A DNA stretch of 64,000 nucleotides from Pseudomonas ceruminis (GCF_021602025.1 NZ_BQHW01000002.1:342317-406316); one strand, 5' to 3'. Counted from the stretch's first letter, positions 8,102 through 17,466 are shown. A program made the numbers and translations. The notes: generated from the letters alone by a model not told the origin.

Positions 8102-10054
8102 TCAGCCTGCAGCCAGCAAACCCAGGGTCCGCCGTACCTTTTCCAGCAACTCGCCGATCTGGAACGGCTTGATCAGAATGTCCATTCCCGTGCCCAGAAA
8201 CGCCTGGCGGTCCAGCGCTGGCTCGGCGTAACCGGTCATGAACAGCACGGGCAGGCCTGGCCGATAGATACGCGCCATGTCGGCCAGCTCCCGGCCACTG
8301 ATGCCGGGCAGCCCGACATCGGTCAGCAACAGCGCAATGCCGGTGTCTTCGCGTAAATGATCCAACGCCTGCTCAATGGTTTCGGCCAGGGTGCAACGAT
8401 AGCCCGCATCGGCCAGCACTTCGGCCACCGACAGGCGCACCGAGGCCATGTCCTCGACCACCAGCACATGCTCGCCGCTACCCTGCTCTTCGGGCTTTGG
8501 CCGGCGCTCCTCGCGGGGCACTTGGTGATTGCTGGCCGGCAGCATCAACGTTACCTCGGTGCCCAGCCCCAGTGCGCTGCGAATCGCCACGTGCCCGCCG
8601 GACTGGCGGGCAAAGCCGTAGATGGTCGACAAACCGAGCCCCGTGCCCTGCCCCACCGGTTTGGTGGTAAAGAACGGGTCGAATACCTTTTCCAGCAACG
8701 CCGGCTCGATACCACTGCCATCGTCGCGCACCGTCACTGCCACATACGGGCCGTCCTGCAGGTTCGGGTCGGCATGGGACCACGTCGCCCCGGTGTTCAC
8801 CCAGATATGCCCACCCTTAGGCAACGCATCGCGGGCATTGATCACCAGGTTGAGCACCGCGCTCTCCAGCTGAATCGGGTCGACCAACGCCACCGCGGGC
8901 TGGCTGGAAAGCTCCAGCTTCAAGGCAATGCGCTCGCCGATGGTGCGGGTGATCAGCTCTTCCAGGGACCGCACCCGCTCGTTGATGTCCACCGGGCGGG
9001 TATCCAGCGGCTGCTGGCGAGCAAAGGCCAACAATCGATGGGTCAACGACGCGGCGCTCATCGCCGAGCTGAGCGCCGCGTCGGCATAGCACGGCACCTT
9101 TTCCAGGCGGTTTTGCGCCACCCGTTTGCGGATCAGCTCCAGGCTGGTGATGATGCCGGTCAACAGATTGTTGAAGTCGTGGGCAATGCCCCCGGTGAGG
9201 CTGCCGAGGGCATCCATCTTCTGCAGTTGCAGCAATTGCGCCTCAGTCTGCGCCCGCTGCGCCATTTCCTGGGCCAGCTGAGTGTTGGCGTCGTCCAGGC
9301 GCGCCAGATGCGAGCGCTCGCGATGGCGGTGCTCAGTGACATCCTCGACAAACACCAGGCACAGCCCCGGCACGCGATGGGGCGACAGTTGCCATTCGGT
9401 GTCTCTGGGCAAGCCTTCTACCGTCATCGCCAGGTTGCCGCGCCAGCGCTGGCCGCCAGCCAAGTGCTCGCGCAAGGTGGCCAGGGCACTGTGTTGCCCC
9501 TCGGCAAAGCATTCCTGCAGCGCGTGCGGGTTGCGGTTGTCCTGAATCAGCGCATAGAACGCCTGGTTGCACTCATGCACCTTGAGCCCGGCATCCAGCA
9601 CCGCGATGGGGGCAGAAACGTTGGTGAAAATCTCGCGGAAACTCGCCTCGCTGTCGCGCAGCGCACGTTCGGTGTCGCGCACCCGCAGCAGCGTGCGCAA
9701 CGTCGCCACCAGCACATCCGGGTCTACGGGGTGTACCAGGTAGGCATCGGCCCCAGCATCCAGGCCAGTGATGATATCGCCGGTCTGGATCGAGGCCGCC
9801 GAGACGTGGATCACTGGCAACAGCGCCGTGGCCGGGTCGGCGCGCAGCAACCGGACGATGTCGAACCCACTCATGTCGGGCAGGTTGACATCCAGTATCA
9901 ACGCATCGATCTGCTCGCTGCCAATCAGCGCCAGGCCCTCGCCACCGGTGCCTGCCTCCAGCACCTGGTAATCGTGCAGCGCCAGGCGCCGACGCAGCGC
10001 ATAGCGCGTCGCGGCGTTGTCGTCGACGATCAGCAGGCGGATGTCAGGGTTCAT
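8102..10054 (-). CDS. Hybrid histidine kinase REC-PAS-HisKA-HATPase-REC
   Basis: A 650-residue cytosolic signalling protein. An N-terminal receiver has Asp55 in ALILDVNLPDMSG. A PAS-like domain (about 130-245) and a short coiled coil follow. The HisKA domain carries LGSLTGGIAHDFNNLLTGI, whose His is the phosphosite. The HATPase domain has VLNLVINARDALP, DDGSGIEPALLEKVFDPFFTTK and GTGLGLSTIYG. A second receiver at the C-terminus has LLLTDVGLPGISG. It is the last gene of the stressosome operon and overlaps its upstream neighbour by 11 bases. In Vibrio-type stressosome operons the RsbX-like gene is followed by a two-component pair; this protein takes the place of the output member, although it has no DNA-binding or GGDEF domain. 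Confidence 0.85.
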   Translation of the reverse strand: MNPDIRLLIVDDNAATRYALRRRLALHDYQVLEAGTGGEGLALIGSEQIDALILDVNLPDMSGFDIVRLLRADPATALLPVIHVSAASIQTGDIITGLDAGADAYLVHPVDPDVLVATLRTLLRVRDTERALRDSEASFREIFTNVSAPIAVLDAGLKVHECNQAFYALIQDNRNPHALQECFAEGQHSALATLREHLAGGQRWRGNLAMTVEGLPRDTEWQLSPHRVPGLCLVFVEDVTEHRHRERSHLARLDDANTQLAQEMAQRAQTEAQLLQLQKMDALGSLTGGIAHDFNNLLTGIITSLELIRKRVAQNRLEKVPCYADAALSSAMSAASLTHRLLAFARQQPLDTRPVDINERVRSLEELITRTIGERIALKLELSSQPAVALVDPIQLESAVLNLVINARDALPKGGHIWVNTGATWSHADPNLQDGPYVAVTVRDDGSGIEPALLEKVFDPFFTTKPVGQGTGLGLSTIYGFARQSGGHVAIRSALGLGTEVTLMLPASNHQVPREERRPKPEEQGSGEHVLVVEDMASVRLSVAEVLADAGYRCTLAETIEQALDHLREDTGIALLLTDVGLPGISGRELADMARIYRPGLPVLFMTGYAEPALDRQAFLGTGMDILIKPFQIGELLEKVRRTLGLLAAG

Positions 10055-10919
10055 CTGCGCTCTCCTGGGCCAGCGCCAGGGGGATGATCACGAAGAACGA
10101 CGAGCCCACCCCAGGCGCGCTGTCTACACCCACTTCCCCTCCCAGCAGCGCCGCAAAGCGCTTGCACAGCGACAGCCCCAGCCCCGTGCCACGCAGGCGT
10201 TTCTGCAGCGGCGAATCCACTTGGGTAAAGTCTTCGAACAACCCCTCCAGCAGCTCTGGGGCAATGCCGATGCCCGTGTCACTCACGGCAAACCGTATCT
10301 GGTCGCTGCCATGCAATTTTGCCGACACCCGCACCTCGCCCCGGGTGGTGAACTTCAGCGCATTGGAGATGAAGTTGCGCAGGATCTGCGCCAGCTTCTT
10401 GTCATCGGTATACAGCTGCGGCAAGCCCTGGGGTTCTTCGAAAATAAGGTCCACCGCCCCCGTGTCGACGATCGGCCGGAACATCCCGCGCAGGGCAGCG
10501 AACAGGTCGAGCATGTCGAACCAGGCGGGCGAGATGGTGATCCGTCCCGCTTCGATCTTGGCCAGGTCGAGCAGGTCGTCGACCATGTCGCTGAGCTCGC
10601 GGGTGGCGCTGCTGACGAACGCCACCTGCAACTGCTGCTCCTTGCTCAACGGCCCATCCACCTCGTCGGCGAGCAGGCTGGTGATGCTCAGGATCGAGCC
10701 CAGCGGCGTACGGAACTCGTGGCTCATATAGGAAAGGAAGCGGCTTTTGAGGTCCGACGCCTGGCGTAATTGTTCGGCCTGGATGTCCAGCTCCGCATAA
10801 AGCGCCAGCACACCCTGGTTGGTTTCTTCCAGTTCGGCACGCAGGGCCTGGTTCTCGGCCTGCAGGCGTGCCACGCAGGCGGCCTGTTCGGCGCCATTGT
10901 CGAGCGATGGCTCAGCCAT
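10044..10919 (-). CDS. Histidine kinase with coiled-coil N-terminus, stressosome-linked
   Basis: A 291-residue soluble kinase. Residues 15-60 form a coiled coil (LQAENQALRAELEETNQGVLALYAELDIQ), followed by HisKA with FLSYMSHEFRTPLGSI (His67 the phosphosite). The HATPase domain has ILRNFISNALKFT, DTGIGIAPELLEGLFEDF and GTGLGLSLCKRFAALLGG. It has no sensor domain of its own, which fits a kinase that receives its signal from a protein partner. The start codon overlaps the end of the RsbX/SpoIIE-like gene by 8 bases. In Gram-negative stressosome operons the kinase after rsbX is thought to be switched on by released RsbT; that link is by analogy. Confidence 0.85.
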   Translation of the reverse strand: MAEPSLDNGAEQAACVARLQAENQALRAELEETNQGVLALYAELDIQAEQLRQASDLKSRFLSYMSHEFRTPLGSILSITSLLADEVDGPLSKEQQLQVAFVSSATRELSDMVDDLLDLAKIEAGRITISPAWFDMLDLFAALRGMFRPIVDTGAVDLIFEEPQGLPQLYTDDKKLAQILRNFISNALKFTTRGEVRVSAKLHGSDQIRFAVSDTGIGIAPELLEGLFEDFTQVDSPLQKRLRGTGLGLSLCKRFAALLGGEVGVDSAPGVGSSFFVIIPLALAQESADEP

Positions 10920-11928
10920 GCACAGTCTCCAGGTCGATGACCAGCACCGTCACATCGTCCCGCCCGCGGCAGAAGTCGCGGTGCAACACGGCGGCAACGA
11001 CTGCCGGGTGGCGGCGCGCAAGGCCAGGATAAGCTTGAAGGTTCCAACGGGACTGCAGGCCGTCGCTGAACATGATCAACAGATTTCCCTTCACGTGAGC
11101 GTAGTCGAACACCTGGCCTTTGCGGTATTGGCCGCCAACGATGCCCGGATGCGAGGCCAGGCCTCGTGACCGATCGCCACCGACCAGGGCCGCGCCGATA
11201 TTGCCGATGCCGATGAACGCCAGGCGGTCGCCGGCGCCCTCGTACTGAGCGATGGCGGCGGCGCCGCCCCGGGTGCCGCCCATGGCGTGGTGCAGGGCGA
11301 CCAGCAGGTGCTCGGGCGCACTGAAAGGGCTTTCGGCGAACGCCTGCGCCCCGGCTTTGGCGGCCCGCTCGGCTTCCACCCCATGGCCCAGGCCATCGAT
11401 CACCAGGGCACTGAGGCGCTGGTCGCCGAGGGTTACGTGCCAGGTGTCGCCACAGGCGGGGTCGTCGTGCAGCGAATGCTGGCTCACCCCGACCCGCACA
11501 TCCCGAGCGCTGTCGCCATGTTTGTACAGGCGCGCCAGCACCACGGCGCCGCGTGCGTCGGCATGCACGTCGAACACCTGCGCCAAGCGGCTGACCGCCC
11601 CCAGGCCAATGCCCTGCGTGCCACCGGTGGAATAGCCGTCGACCAGGCAACTGTGCACATCGAAGCCTTGCGCACGATCCACCGCCAGCAACTCGATGCC
11701 CTGCTGGGCGCCATGGACGAGCGCCCGCAGGTGCAGTTCACCGTGCTCGGCATGCTTGAGCACATTGCTGGCCAGCTCAGTGGCAACAATGGCCGCCCGT
11801 CCGGCATCGGCAGCGTCGAAACCGTGCTGTTCGGCCAGTTTCTGTACCACCCGCCGGGCATGGCCCACCTGGCTGGAATCATCAATGCGCAGGACCTGGG
11901 TCAGGCTAGCGACAAGGTTCATGTCCAT
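10912..11928 (-). CDS. rsbX: RsbX-like phosphatase: HATPase plus SpoIIE (PP2C) domain
   Basis: A 338-residue protein. Residues 1-130 resemble an RsbT/RsbW-type ATP-binding domain (ATELASNVLKHAEHGEL is the N box). About 145-335 is a SpoIIE-type PP2C phosphatase domain (LSALVIDGLGHGVEAERAA holds the metal-binding Asp-Gly; FSDGLQSRWNL and GRDDVTVLVIDL are the later acidic motifs). In stressosomes RsbX removes phosphate from RsbS and RsbR and so resets the complex. Here the phosphatase carries an extra ATPase-like domain, as in other Gram-negative operons. The start overlaps the rsbT stop; a second ATG two codons later would give an ATGA overlap and is equally possible. Confidence 0.8.
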   Translation of the reverse strand: MDMNLVASLTQVLRIDDSSQVGHARRVVQKLAEQHGFDAADAGRAAIVATELASNVLKHAEHGELHLRALVHGAQQGIELLAVDRAQGFDVHSCLVDGYSTGGTQGIGLGAVSRLAQVFDVHADARGAVVLARLYKHGDSARDVRVGVSQHSLHDDPACGDTWHVTLGDQRLSALVIDGLGHGVEAERAAKAGAQAFAESPFSAPEHLLVALHHAMGGTRGGAAAIAQYEGAGDRLAFIGIGNIGAALVGGDRSRGLASHPGIVGGQYRKGQVFDYAHVKGNLLIMFSDGLQSRWNLQAYPGLARRHPAVVAAVLHRDFCRGRDDVTVLVIDLETVHG

Positions 11929-12323
11929 CGGGTGATCGTTACCCGGGTACCTTGCCCAGGAGCGGTGTCCAGTTCGAACTCATCGACCAGGCGCCTGGCA
12001 CCCGTCAGCCCCAGGCCCAAACCACCGCCTGAGGTCCAGCCGTCGGTGAGGGCCAGCTTGACGTCGGCAATACCCGGCCCTTCGTCGCGAAACACCAGGC
12101 GCAGGCCAACCCGCCCGGTCTCTTCGAGGACCTGCCAGTCCATGTCGCCGCCCCCGCCATACACCACCGTGTTGCGCGCCAGTTCGCTCACGGCCGTCAC
12201 CAGTTTGGTCAGGTCGACCAAGCGCATGCCGCACTCGGTGGCAAGTTTGCGGGTCAACTGGCGAGCCAGTACCACGTCCTGTTCGATACGCACCGGTTGG
12301 CTGCCGCTCTGGCGAATGCTCAT
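11919..12323 (-). CDS. rsbT: Stressosome serine/threonine kinase RsbT
   Basis: A 134-residue GHKL-family switch kinase. Visible motifs are TAVSELARNTVVYGGGG (N box), FRDEGPGIADVKLALTDGW (G1) and TSGGGLGLGLTGARRLVDEF (G2), followed by VTITRW. This pattern and length match RsbT, which phosphorylates the STAS proteins RsbS and RsbR and then leaves the complex to activate a downstream partner. It overlaps rsbS by 4 bases at its start and rsbX at its end, so the proteins are likely made in fixed ratios. The released RsbT probably acts on the kinase encoded two genes later, because no RsbU-type phosphatase or sigma-B is present. Confidence 0.88.
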   Translation of the reverse strand: MSIRQSGSQPVRIEQDVVLARQLTRKLATECGMRLVDLTKLVTAVSELARNTVVYGGGGDMDWQVLEETGRVGLRLVFRDEGPGIADVKLALTDGWTSGGGLGLGLTGARRLVDEFELDTAPGQGTRVTITRWT

Positions 12324-12682
12324 GTGCGCCCTACCCGCTGACGCAGCAGGTTCATGCCGCGATCGACGTTCAATGCGGTACTGACCCCAGGCAGGGTCAG
12401 GCCGAGCTCGACCAAGGTGATCGCCACCGCCGGCTGCATGCCAACCAGTACCGTTTCGGCGTCCATGATCCGCGACAAGCCCGAGATACTGGCAATCATG
12501 CGGCCGATGAACGAATCGACCATGTCCAGCGCCGAGATATCGATCAGCACGCCACGGGCGGAGGTCTGGTCGATACGGTCGGTCAGGTCGTCCTGCAGGC
12601 GCAGGGCCAACTGGTCATGCATGTCCACCTGGATAGTCACCAGCAGGAACTCGCCCATTTGCAGGATGGGAATACGCTCCAT
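12320..12682 (-). CDS. rsbS: Stressosome STAS scaffold protein RsbS
   Basis: A 120-residue single STAS domain. The phosphosite loop LIDISALDMVDSFIGRMI contains Ser57, which corresponds to the serine phosphorylated by RsbT in Bacillus. RsbS forms the core of the icosahedral stressosome with RsbR and holds RsbT in the unstressed state. The gene lies 3 bases after the end of rsbR and overlaps rsbT by 4. Length and motif agree fully with the family; nothing is missing. Confidence 0.88.
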   Translation of the reverse strand: MERIPILQMGEFLLVTIQVDMHDQLALRLQDDLTDRIDQTSARGVLIDISALDMVDSFIGRMIASISGLSRIMDAETVLVGMQPAVAITLVELGLTLPGVSTALNVDRGMNLLRQRVGRT

Positions 12683-12685
12683 GCT

Positions 12686-13537
12686 TCACACCCGCTCGCC
12701 AAGGGCAGTGCCCAGGCGCGACAGCGCCAGCTTCAGGGCATCGGCCAGGTTGGACTTGGTTGTCAATGTGCCCAGGTCCAGGCCTAGGTGCACGATGGTC
12801 TGCGCGATCTGCGGGCGCACGCCACTGATGATGCAGTCGGCGCCCATCAGGCGGATGGCGGTGACTGTCTTGAGCAGGTGTTGGGCCACCAGGGTGTCGA
12901 CCGTAGGCACACCCGTGATGTCGATGATGGCGATTTCCGACCCGGTGTCGACGATGCGCTGCAACAGCGACTCCATCACCGTCTGGCTGCGCTGGGAGTC
13001 GAGGGTGCCGATCAGGGGCAACGCCAGCACCCCCTCCCACAGCTTGACCACCGGCGTGGACAGCTCCAGCAGCTCTTCCTGCTGACGCTTGATCACCGCC
13101 TCGCGGTTTTTCTGGTAGGTGCGGATGGTATGCAGGCCGAAGGCATCGAACAGTGAAGAAATTTCCCAGAGCTGCTCGGCAAGCAGCGCCGGTTGTTCAC
13201 GGTAATGAGCCTGCAACAGCGTGAACAACGGGCCTTTAAGGGCAAAGATGAAATAGGCGGTCTGGTGCGACTCCTGGCCGATTTGGGCGCGGCTGGCAGA
13301 GAGCTTTTCCAGGAAGCGACGGGTCTGCTCCCAGCCTTCGGTGGCAATGTCGCCGCCACTTTCACTGCGCAGGCCATCAACCACCAATTGCAGAAACTCC
13401 CGTGTTTCCTGGCGCAGCTCCTGTTCCCGGATGTTGCGTGTCGCGCCATTGGCTTCAAGTGCAGCAAGCCAGTCTCCCAGCAACTGGACCTGATTGCCGA
13501 CAATCGCTTCCAACGTGCTGTTCTGCAGTGCTGCCAT
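12686..13537 (-). CDS. rsbR: Stressosome sensor/scaffold protein RsbR
   Basis: A 283-residue protein with an all-helical, globin-like N-terminal domain (about 1-150), a linker helix, and a C-terminal STAS domain (about 160-280). The STAS domain holds IDITGVPTVDTLVAQ and GVRPQIAQTIVHLG, with threonines at 212/215 and 247 in the place of the two phosphorylated threonines of Bacillus RsbR. The start was set at the ATG ending at 13537 because AGGAG lies 9 bases upstream; the frame is open much further but antisense to the next gene. RsbR senses stress through its N-terminal domain, whose ligand is unknown here. It is the first gene of the six-gene operon; its promoter must lie in the 294-base gap to the divergent dehydrogenase. 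Confidence 0.88.
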   Translation of the reverse strand: MAALQNSTLEAIVGNQVQLLGDWLAALEANGATRNIREQELRQETREFLQLVVDGLRSESGGDIATEGWEQTRRFLEKLSASRAQIGQESHQTAYFIFALKGPLFTLLQAHYREQPALLAEQLWEISSLFDAFGLHTIRTYQKNREAVIKRQQEELLELSTPVVKLWEGVLALPLIGTLDSQRSQTVMESLLQRIVDTGSEIAIIDITGVPTVDTLVAQHLLKTVTAIRLMGADCIISGVRPQIAQTIVHLGLDLGTLTTKSNLADALKLALSRLGTALGERV

Positions 13538-13831
13538 GTGACATTCGCTCCTGAAAATACGTGGCCGGTACCCCAATGAATGTACCGGCTCGCAAAACTG
13601 ACAGCTGCCGGTGTGAATAGTTGTGACCGTTGGCAAATAATTGCATTGCGCCATATCACGTCCCGCTAACTCTAGGCCACGCGAGCGCCGGGTGTGGGCA
13701 ACCTGGTGAATATTTTCCCCACGCCCGCAGCCGTGATTGAGCCCACTTGGCCAGTTGCAATGAACTTTGGCCCGTCTGCCGGCTTCCCCTGCATAGACCA
13801 CCAAAAAACCCAGCCTGCAGGAGTTGGTCCC

Positions 13832-15034
13832 ATGCGCGCATTGACTTACCACGGAGCAAACGACGTCAGGGTAGATACCGTCGCCGATCCCCGCATCGAA
13901 CAAGCGGATGACATCATCCTCAAGGTAACTGCCACCGCCATTTGCGGTTCGGACCTGCATTTGTACCGGGGCAAGATCCCGCAAACGGAAGCGGGCGATA
14001 TCTTCGGTCATGAATTCATGGGCATCGTGGAAGAAACCGGCAGCGCGGTCACCGACCTGCAGGTCGGTGACCGGGTCGTGATCCCCTTCGTGATTGCCTG
14101 CGGCAGCTGTTTCTTCTGCCAGCACGCGCTGTTCGCTGCCTGCGAAACCACCAACACCGGGCGCGGCTCGATCATCAACAAGAAAGGAATCCCGCCTGGC
14201 GCCGCGTTGTTCGGCTACAGCCATCTGTACGGCGGCATCCCCGGTGGCCAGGCCGATTATGTGAGGGTACCCAAAGCCAACGTCGGCCCCTTCAAGGTGC
14301 CGACCACCCTGGCTGACGACAAGGTGCTGTTTCTGTCCGACATCCTGCCCACCGCCTGGCAAGCCGTGATCAATGCCGAGGTTGGCCAAGGCTCGTCGGT
14401 GGCCATCTATGGCGCAGGGCCCGTGGGCCTACTCAGTGCCGCCTGTGCACGGATGCTTGGCGCCCAGACCGTTTTCATGGTCGACGACAACGACTACCGC
14501 CTGGCCTACGCACGCGACGCCTACGGCGTTATCCCTATCAATTTCGAGCGCGATGACGACCCTGCCGACAGCATCATTCGCCAGACACCCGGCATGCGTG
14601 GGGTGGACGCGGTAATCGACGCCGTCGGCTTCGAAGCCAAAGGCAGCGCCGCCGAAACGGTCATGACCGCGCTGAAAATCGAAGGCAGCAGTGGCAAGGC
14701 CTTGCGCCAGAGCATTGCCGCAGTACGCCGCGGGGGCGTGGTTAGCGTGCCTGGGGTGTATGCCGGTTTCATTCATGGGTTCATGTTCGGTGATGCCTTC
14801 GACAAGGGCCTGACCTTCAAGATGGGCCAGACCCATGTCCAGAAGTACCTGCCCGAACTGCTGGAGCATATCGAGGCAGGCCGCCTTCAGCCCGAACTGA
14901 TCGTTACCCATCGCCTGGCACTGGAAGAGGCCGCCCTGGGCTACAAGCTGTTCGATCAAAAAGAGGACAACTGCCGCAAGGTCATTCTTGTGCCAGGCGC
15001 TGCCCCCGGCACCCTGGGCACGGACCACGTGTGA
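13832..15034 (+). CDS. Zinc-dependent alcohol dehydrogenase (formaldehyde-dehydrogenase-like MDR)
   Basis: A 400-residue medium-chain dehydrogenase/reductase. The catalytic zinc ligands appear in [13 protein letters not shown] and [10 protein letters not shown]. The structural zinc site is in [16 protein letters not shown]. The NAD-binding turn is [10 protein letters not shown], followed by [13 protein letters not shown]. Length and the long insertions resemble glutathione-independent formaldehyde dehydrogenase-like enzymes, but the substrate is not certain. The ATG at 13832 follows CAGGAG at a good distance. The gene is divergent from the stressosome operon and heads a plus-strand run of stress-type oxidoreductases, with 71 bases to the next gene. 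Confidence 0.8.
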   Translation: MRALTYHGANDVRVDTVADPRIEQADDIILKVTATAICGSDLHLYRGKIPQTEAGDIFGHEFMGIVEETGSAVTDLQVGDRVVIPFVIACGSCFFCQHALFAACETTNTGRGSIINKKGIPPGAALFGYSHLYGGIPGGQADYVRVPKANVGPFKVPTTLADDKVLFLSDILPTAWQAVINAEVGQGSSVAIYGAGPVGLLSAACARMLGAQTVFMVDDNDYRLAYARDAYGVIPINFERDDDPADSIIRQTPGMRGVDAVIDAVGFEAKGSAAETVMTALKIEGSSGKALRQSIAAVRRGGVVSVPGVYAGFIHGFMFGDAFDKGLTFKMGQTHVQKYLPELLEHIEAGRLQPELIVTHRLALEEAALGYKLFDQKEDNCRKVILVPGAAPGTLGTDHV

Positions 15035-15105
15035 AGCCCGGCAGACAGGCCATGGCCCATGGCAAAGGCCAGGGCCAAAGACATCAGCACACAGAGGCTT
15101 GAACC

Positions 15106-16440
15106 ATGATCGATCAAGCAACAGGCATGAAACCCGGCGAGCGTTACCGCGTGGAAAACGTCGAGCGGGCCCATCAGTTCCCAGGATTCTTCCTGGACGG
15201 CAAGTATTTCCTTGGCCCGGAGCTGTTGACCGCCGTGGGCTGGCTGGAAGGCACCCGGTTCATCTATGACAGCCTCGATGCCGAGGGCGAACCGGTGTTT
15301 GCCGACCGGCTGGCCGGTACCATCGAGGGGCTGACCCTGACCCTGGTGGATGGCACGGTGCTTGAGCTCGCCCGCCTGGAGGCCAGCGCTGCGCTGCCCC
15401 CCTTGGACACACTCCCCACGCACAGCGAAGAGGGCCCGCTCCCCGTCGTCGGCCCGGCAACGCCCATCAAAGGCCCATTACGCGGCAAAGTGGTGGTGAT
15501 CACCGGCGCTTCCAGTGGCATAGGCCGCGCCGCAGCCCATGCCTTTGCCTGCAAAGGTGCACGCCTGGTGCTGGCTTCACGGGATGAAGAGGCGTTGTTC
15601 GAGGTGCTGGATGAGTGCACCGACTGCGGTACAGACGCTGTCGCCGTTAAAACCGATGTCTCCAGTAGCGATCAGGTCGAAGCGTTGGCAGCGCGTGCGG
15701 CAGCGTTCGGCCACGGCCGTATTGATATCTGGATCAACAACGCAGGCGTAGGCGCGGTGGGCGCGTTCGAGGAAACGCCCCTGCAGGCGCATGAGCAGGT
15801 TATCCAGACGGACTTGGTCGGTTACCTGCGCGGCGCTTACGTCGCCATGCCCTACTTCAAGGCACAAGGCAGCGGCGTGCTGATCAACACCCTGTCCCTG
15901 GGCAGTTGGGTGGCGCAACCCTATGCAGCGGCCTACTCGGCGAGCAAGTTCGGCTTGCGCGGCCTTACCGAGGCTCTCAGGGGGGAGCTGACCGAATTCC
16001 CCGACATCCACGTCTGCGACATCTACCCCGCCGTGATGGACACGCCTGGGTTCAGGGATGGCGGTAACTACACTGGCCATGCCCTGACGCCGCCGGGGCC
16101 GATCTACGACCCAGAGCGGGTCGCCAAAGCGATGGTGGCCTGCGCGATTTCACCCCGTGCTCATACCACCGTGGGCGCCACCGCACGCATTGCCCATCTG
16201 GCCAGTTACCTCATTCCTGGGCTGCCTCACCTGTCGGGCTGGCTGACCCGCCTGGGCCTGCGCCGAAGCCCCAGCGCCGCGATCTCCTCCGGCAACCTGT
16301 TCGAACCGCCCAGCGGTCGGCGCAGCGTGACCGGGGATTGGCAGCCCCCCAAAGACAGGACGCCGCTCCTGGTGGGCGCCGCCCTGGTAGGCATCCTTGC
16401 AGGCTTCGCCTTCGCCAGCACGCGACGCAGGCGCAATTAG
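15106..16440 (+). CDS. SDR oxidoreductase with extra N-terminal domain and C-terminal membrane anchor
   Basis: A 444-residue protein. Residues 1-120 form a small domain of unknown role (beta-rich by eye, with FFLDGKYFLGPELL and TVLELARLEAS) and a Pro-rich linker. A classical short-chain dehydrogenase domain follows: TGASSGIG at 133-140 for NAD(P), NNAG at 211-214, catalytic Ser264, and Tyr277-x3-Lys281 in YSASK. The last 25 residues are one hydrophobic helix (LLVGAALVGILAGFAFAS) followed by RRRRN, a tail anchor with a positively charged end. Ordinary SDRs are about 250-330 residues and soluble, so both extensions are unusual. The substrate is unknown; a role in stress-linked lipid or aldehyde reduction is a guess. 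Confidence 0.75.
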   Translation: MIDQATGMKPGERYRVENVERAHQFPGFFLDGKYFLGPELLTAVGWLEGTRFIYDSLDAEGEPVFADRLAGTIEGLTLTLVDGTVLELARLEASAALPPLDTLPTHSEEGPLPVVGPATPIKGPLRGKVVVITGASSGIGRAAAHAFACKGARLVLASRDEEALFEVLDECTDCGTDAVAVKTDVSSSDQVEALAARAAAFGHGRIDIWINNAGVGAVGAFEETPLQAHEQVIQTDLVGYLRGAYVAMPYFKAQGSGVLINTLSLGSWVAQPYAAAYSASKFGLRGLTEALRGELTEFPDIHVCDIYPAVMDTPGFRDGGNYTGHALTPPGPIYDPERVAKAMVACAISPRAHTTVGATARIAHLASYLIPGLPHLSGWLTRLGLRRSPSAAISSGNLFEPPSGRRSVTGDWQPPKDRTPLLVGAALVGILAGFAFASTRRRRN

Positions 16441-16490
16441 ACCTTGCACCCGAACAGCCATGACCTTCCCCACTGCAGGAGCATTCAACC

Positions 16491-17348
16491 ATGCGTGACT
16501 ACCCTACCCCGCCATTCCCCACTCAGCCGCAAAGCGTTCCAGGTTCGCAACGCAAGATGGAGCCGTACCCGGATTGCGGTGAGCAAAGCTACACCGGCCA
16601 CGGTCGCCTTGAAGGCAAGATCGCCTTGATCACCGGCGCCGACAGCGGCATCGGGCGGGCTGTGGCCATCGCCTATGCACGCGAAGGTGCAGACGTTGCC
16701 ATTGCCTACCTGGATGAGCACGACGACGCCCAGGAAACCGCACGCTGGGTCGAGGCCGCTGGCCGCCAGTGCCTGTTGCTGCCCGGTGACCTGGCGCACA
16801 AGCAGCACTGCTACGACATCGTCGACAAGACGGTGGCGCAGTTCGGGCGCATCGACATCCTGGTCAACAACGCGGCGTTTCAGATGTCCCACGAGACATT
16901 TGATGAAATCGACGATGACGAGTGGGTAATGACCTTCAATGTCAACATCACCGCCATGTTCCGCATCTGCCAGCGGGCGCTGCCTTCGATGCCCAAAGGC
17001 AGTTCGATCATCAACACCAGTTCGGTCAACTCCGACGACCCATCGCCCAAGCTGTTGGCCTATGCGACGACCAAAGGCGCCATTGCCAATTTCACGGCCG
17101 GCCTGGCCCAATTGCTGGGCAAAACCGGCATACGGGTCAACAGCGTGGCACCCGGCCCCATCTGGACACCGTTGATCCCGGCCACCATGCCCGATGAAGC
17201 GGTGAAGCACTTCGGTTCCAACTACCCGCTCGGGCGACCGGGGCAACCGGTCGAGGTCGCGCCGATCTACGTCTTGCTCGGCTCCGATGAAGCCAGTTAC
17301 ATCTCCGGTTCGCGCTATGCCGTTACCGGTGGCAAGCCCATCCTTTGA
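16491..17348 (+). CDS. SDR oxidoreductase of the general-stress type (YghA / GSP39-like)
   Basis: A 285-residue SDR with the N-terminal extension typical of this subfamily (PTPPFPTQPQSVPG ... MEPYPDCGEQSYTGHGRLEGK). The NAD(P) motif TGADSGIG is at 48-55, NNAA follows ILV, and the catalytic segment is INTSSVNSDD ... YATTK. Related proteins are Bacillus YdaD/GSP39, controlled by sigma-B, and E. coli YghA. Finding it next to an intact stressosome is therefore suggestive, though regulation here is not shown. A ribosome site (GCAGGAG) precedes the ATG. It ends just before a hairpin (GCCAGC-CCCG-GCTGGC at 17367-17382). Confidence 0.82.
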   Translation: MRDYPTPPFPTQPQSVPGSQRKMEPYPDCGEQSYTGHGRLEGKIALITGADSGIGRAVAIAYAREGADVAIAYLDEHDDAQETARWVEAAGRQCLLLPGDLAHKQHCYDIVDKTVAQFGRIDILVNNAAFQMSHETFDEIDDDEWVMTFNVNITAMFRICQRALPSMPKGSSIINTSSVNSDDPSPKLLAYATTKGAIANFTAGLAQLLGKTGIRVNSVAPGPIWTPLIPATMPDEAVKHFGSNYPLGRPGQPVEVAPIYVLLGSDEASYISGSRYAVTGGKPIL

Positions 17349-17466
17349 ACTGCCACCCCACCCGAGGCCAGCCCCGGCTGGCTTTGGGTGGCTAAGCAGG
17401 TGAATGTAAAAAAGATGTCCGGCCTTCGCTGTGGTCTGACCTTTCAGGTCCATAGGGAGGCACACC

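Noticed and set aside
8357-10087. Long plus-strand frame (576 codons) opposite the hybrid kinase
   Set aside because: The minus-strand frame has clear receiver, HisKA and HATPase motifs; the plus-strand product has none and has shadow-frame composition.
12686-14389. RsbR with a 284-residue N-terminal extension
   Set aside because: The extension is antisense to the zinc dehydrogenase. The conserved RsbR begins at the ATG ending at 13537, which has a good ribosome site.
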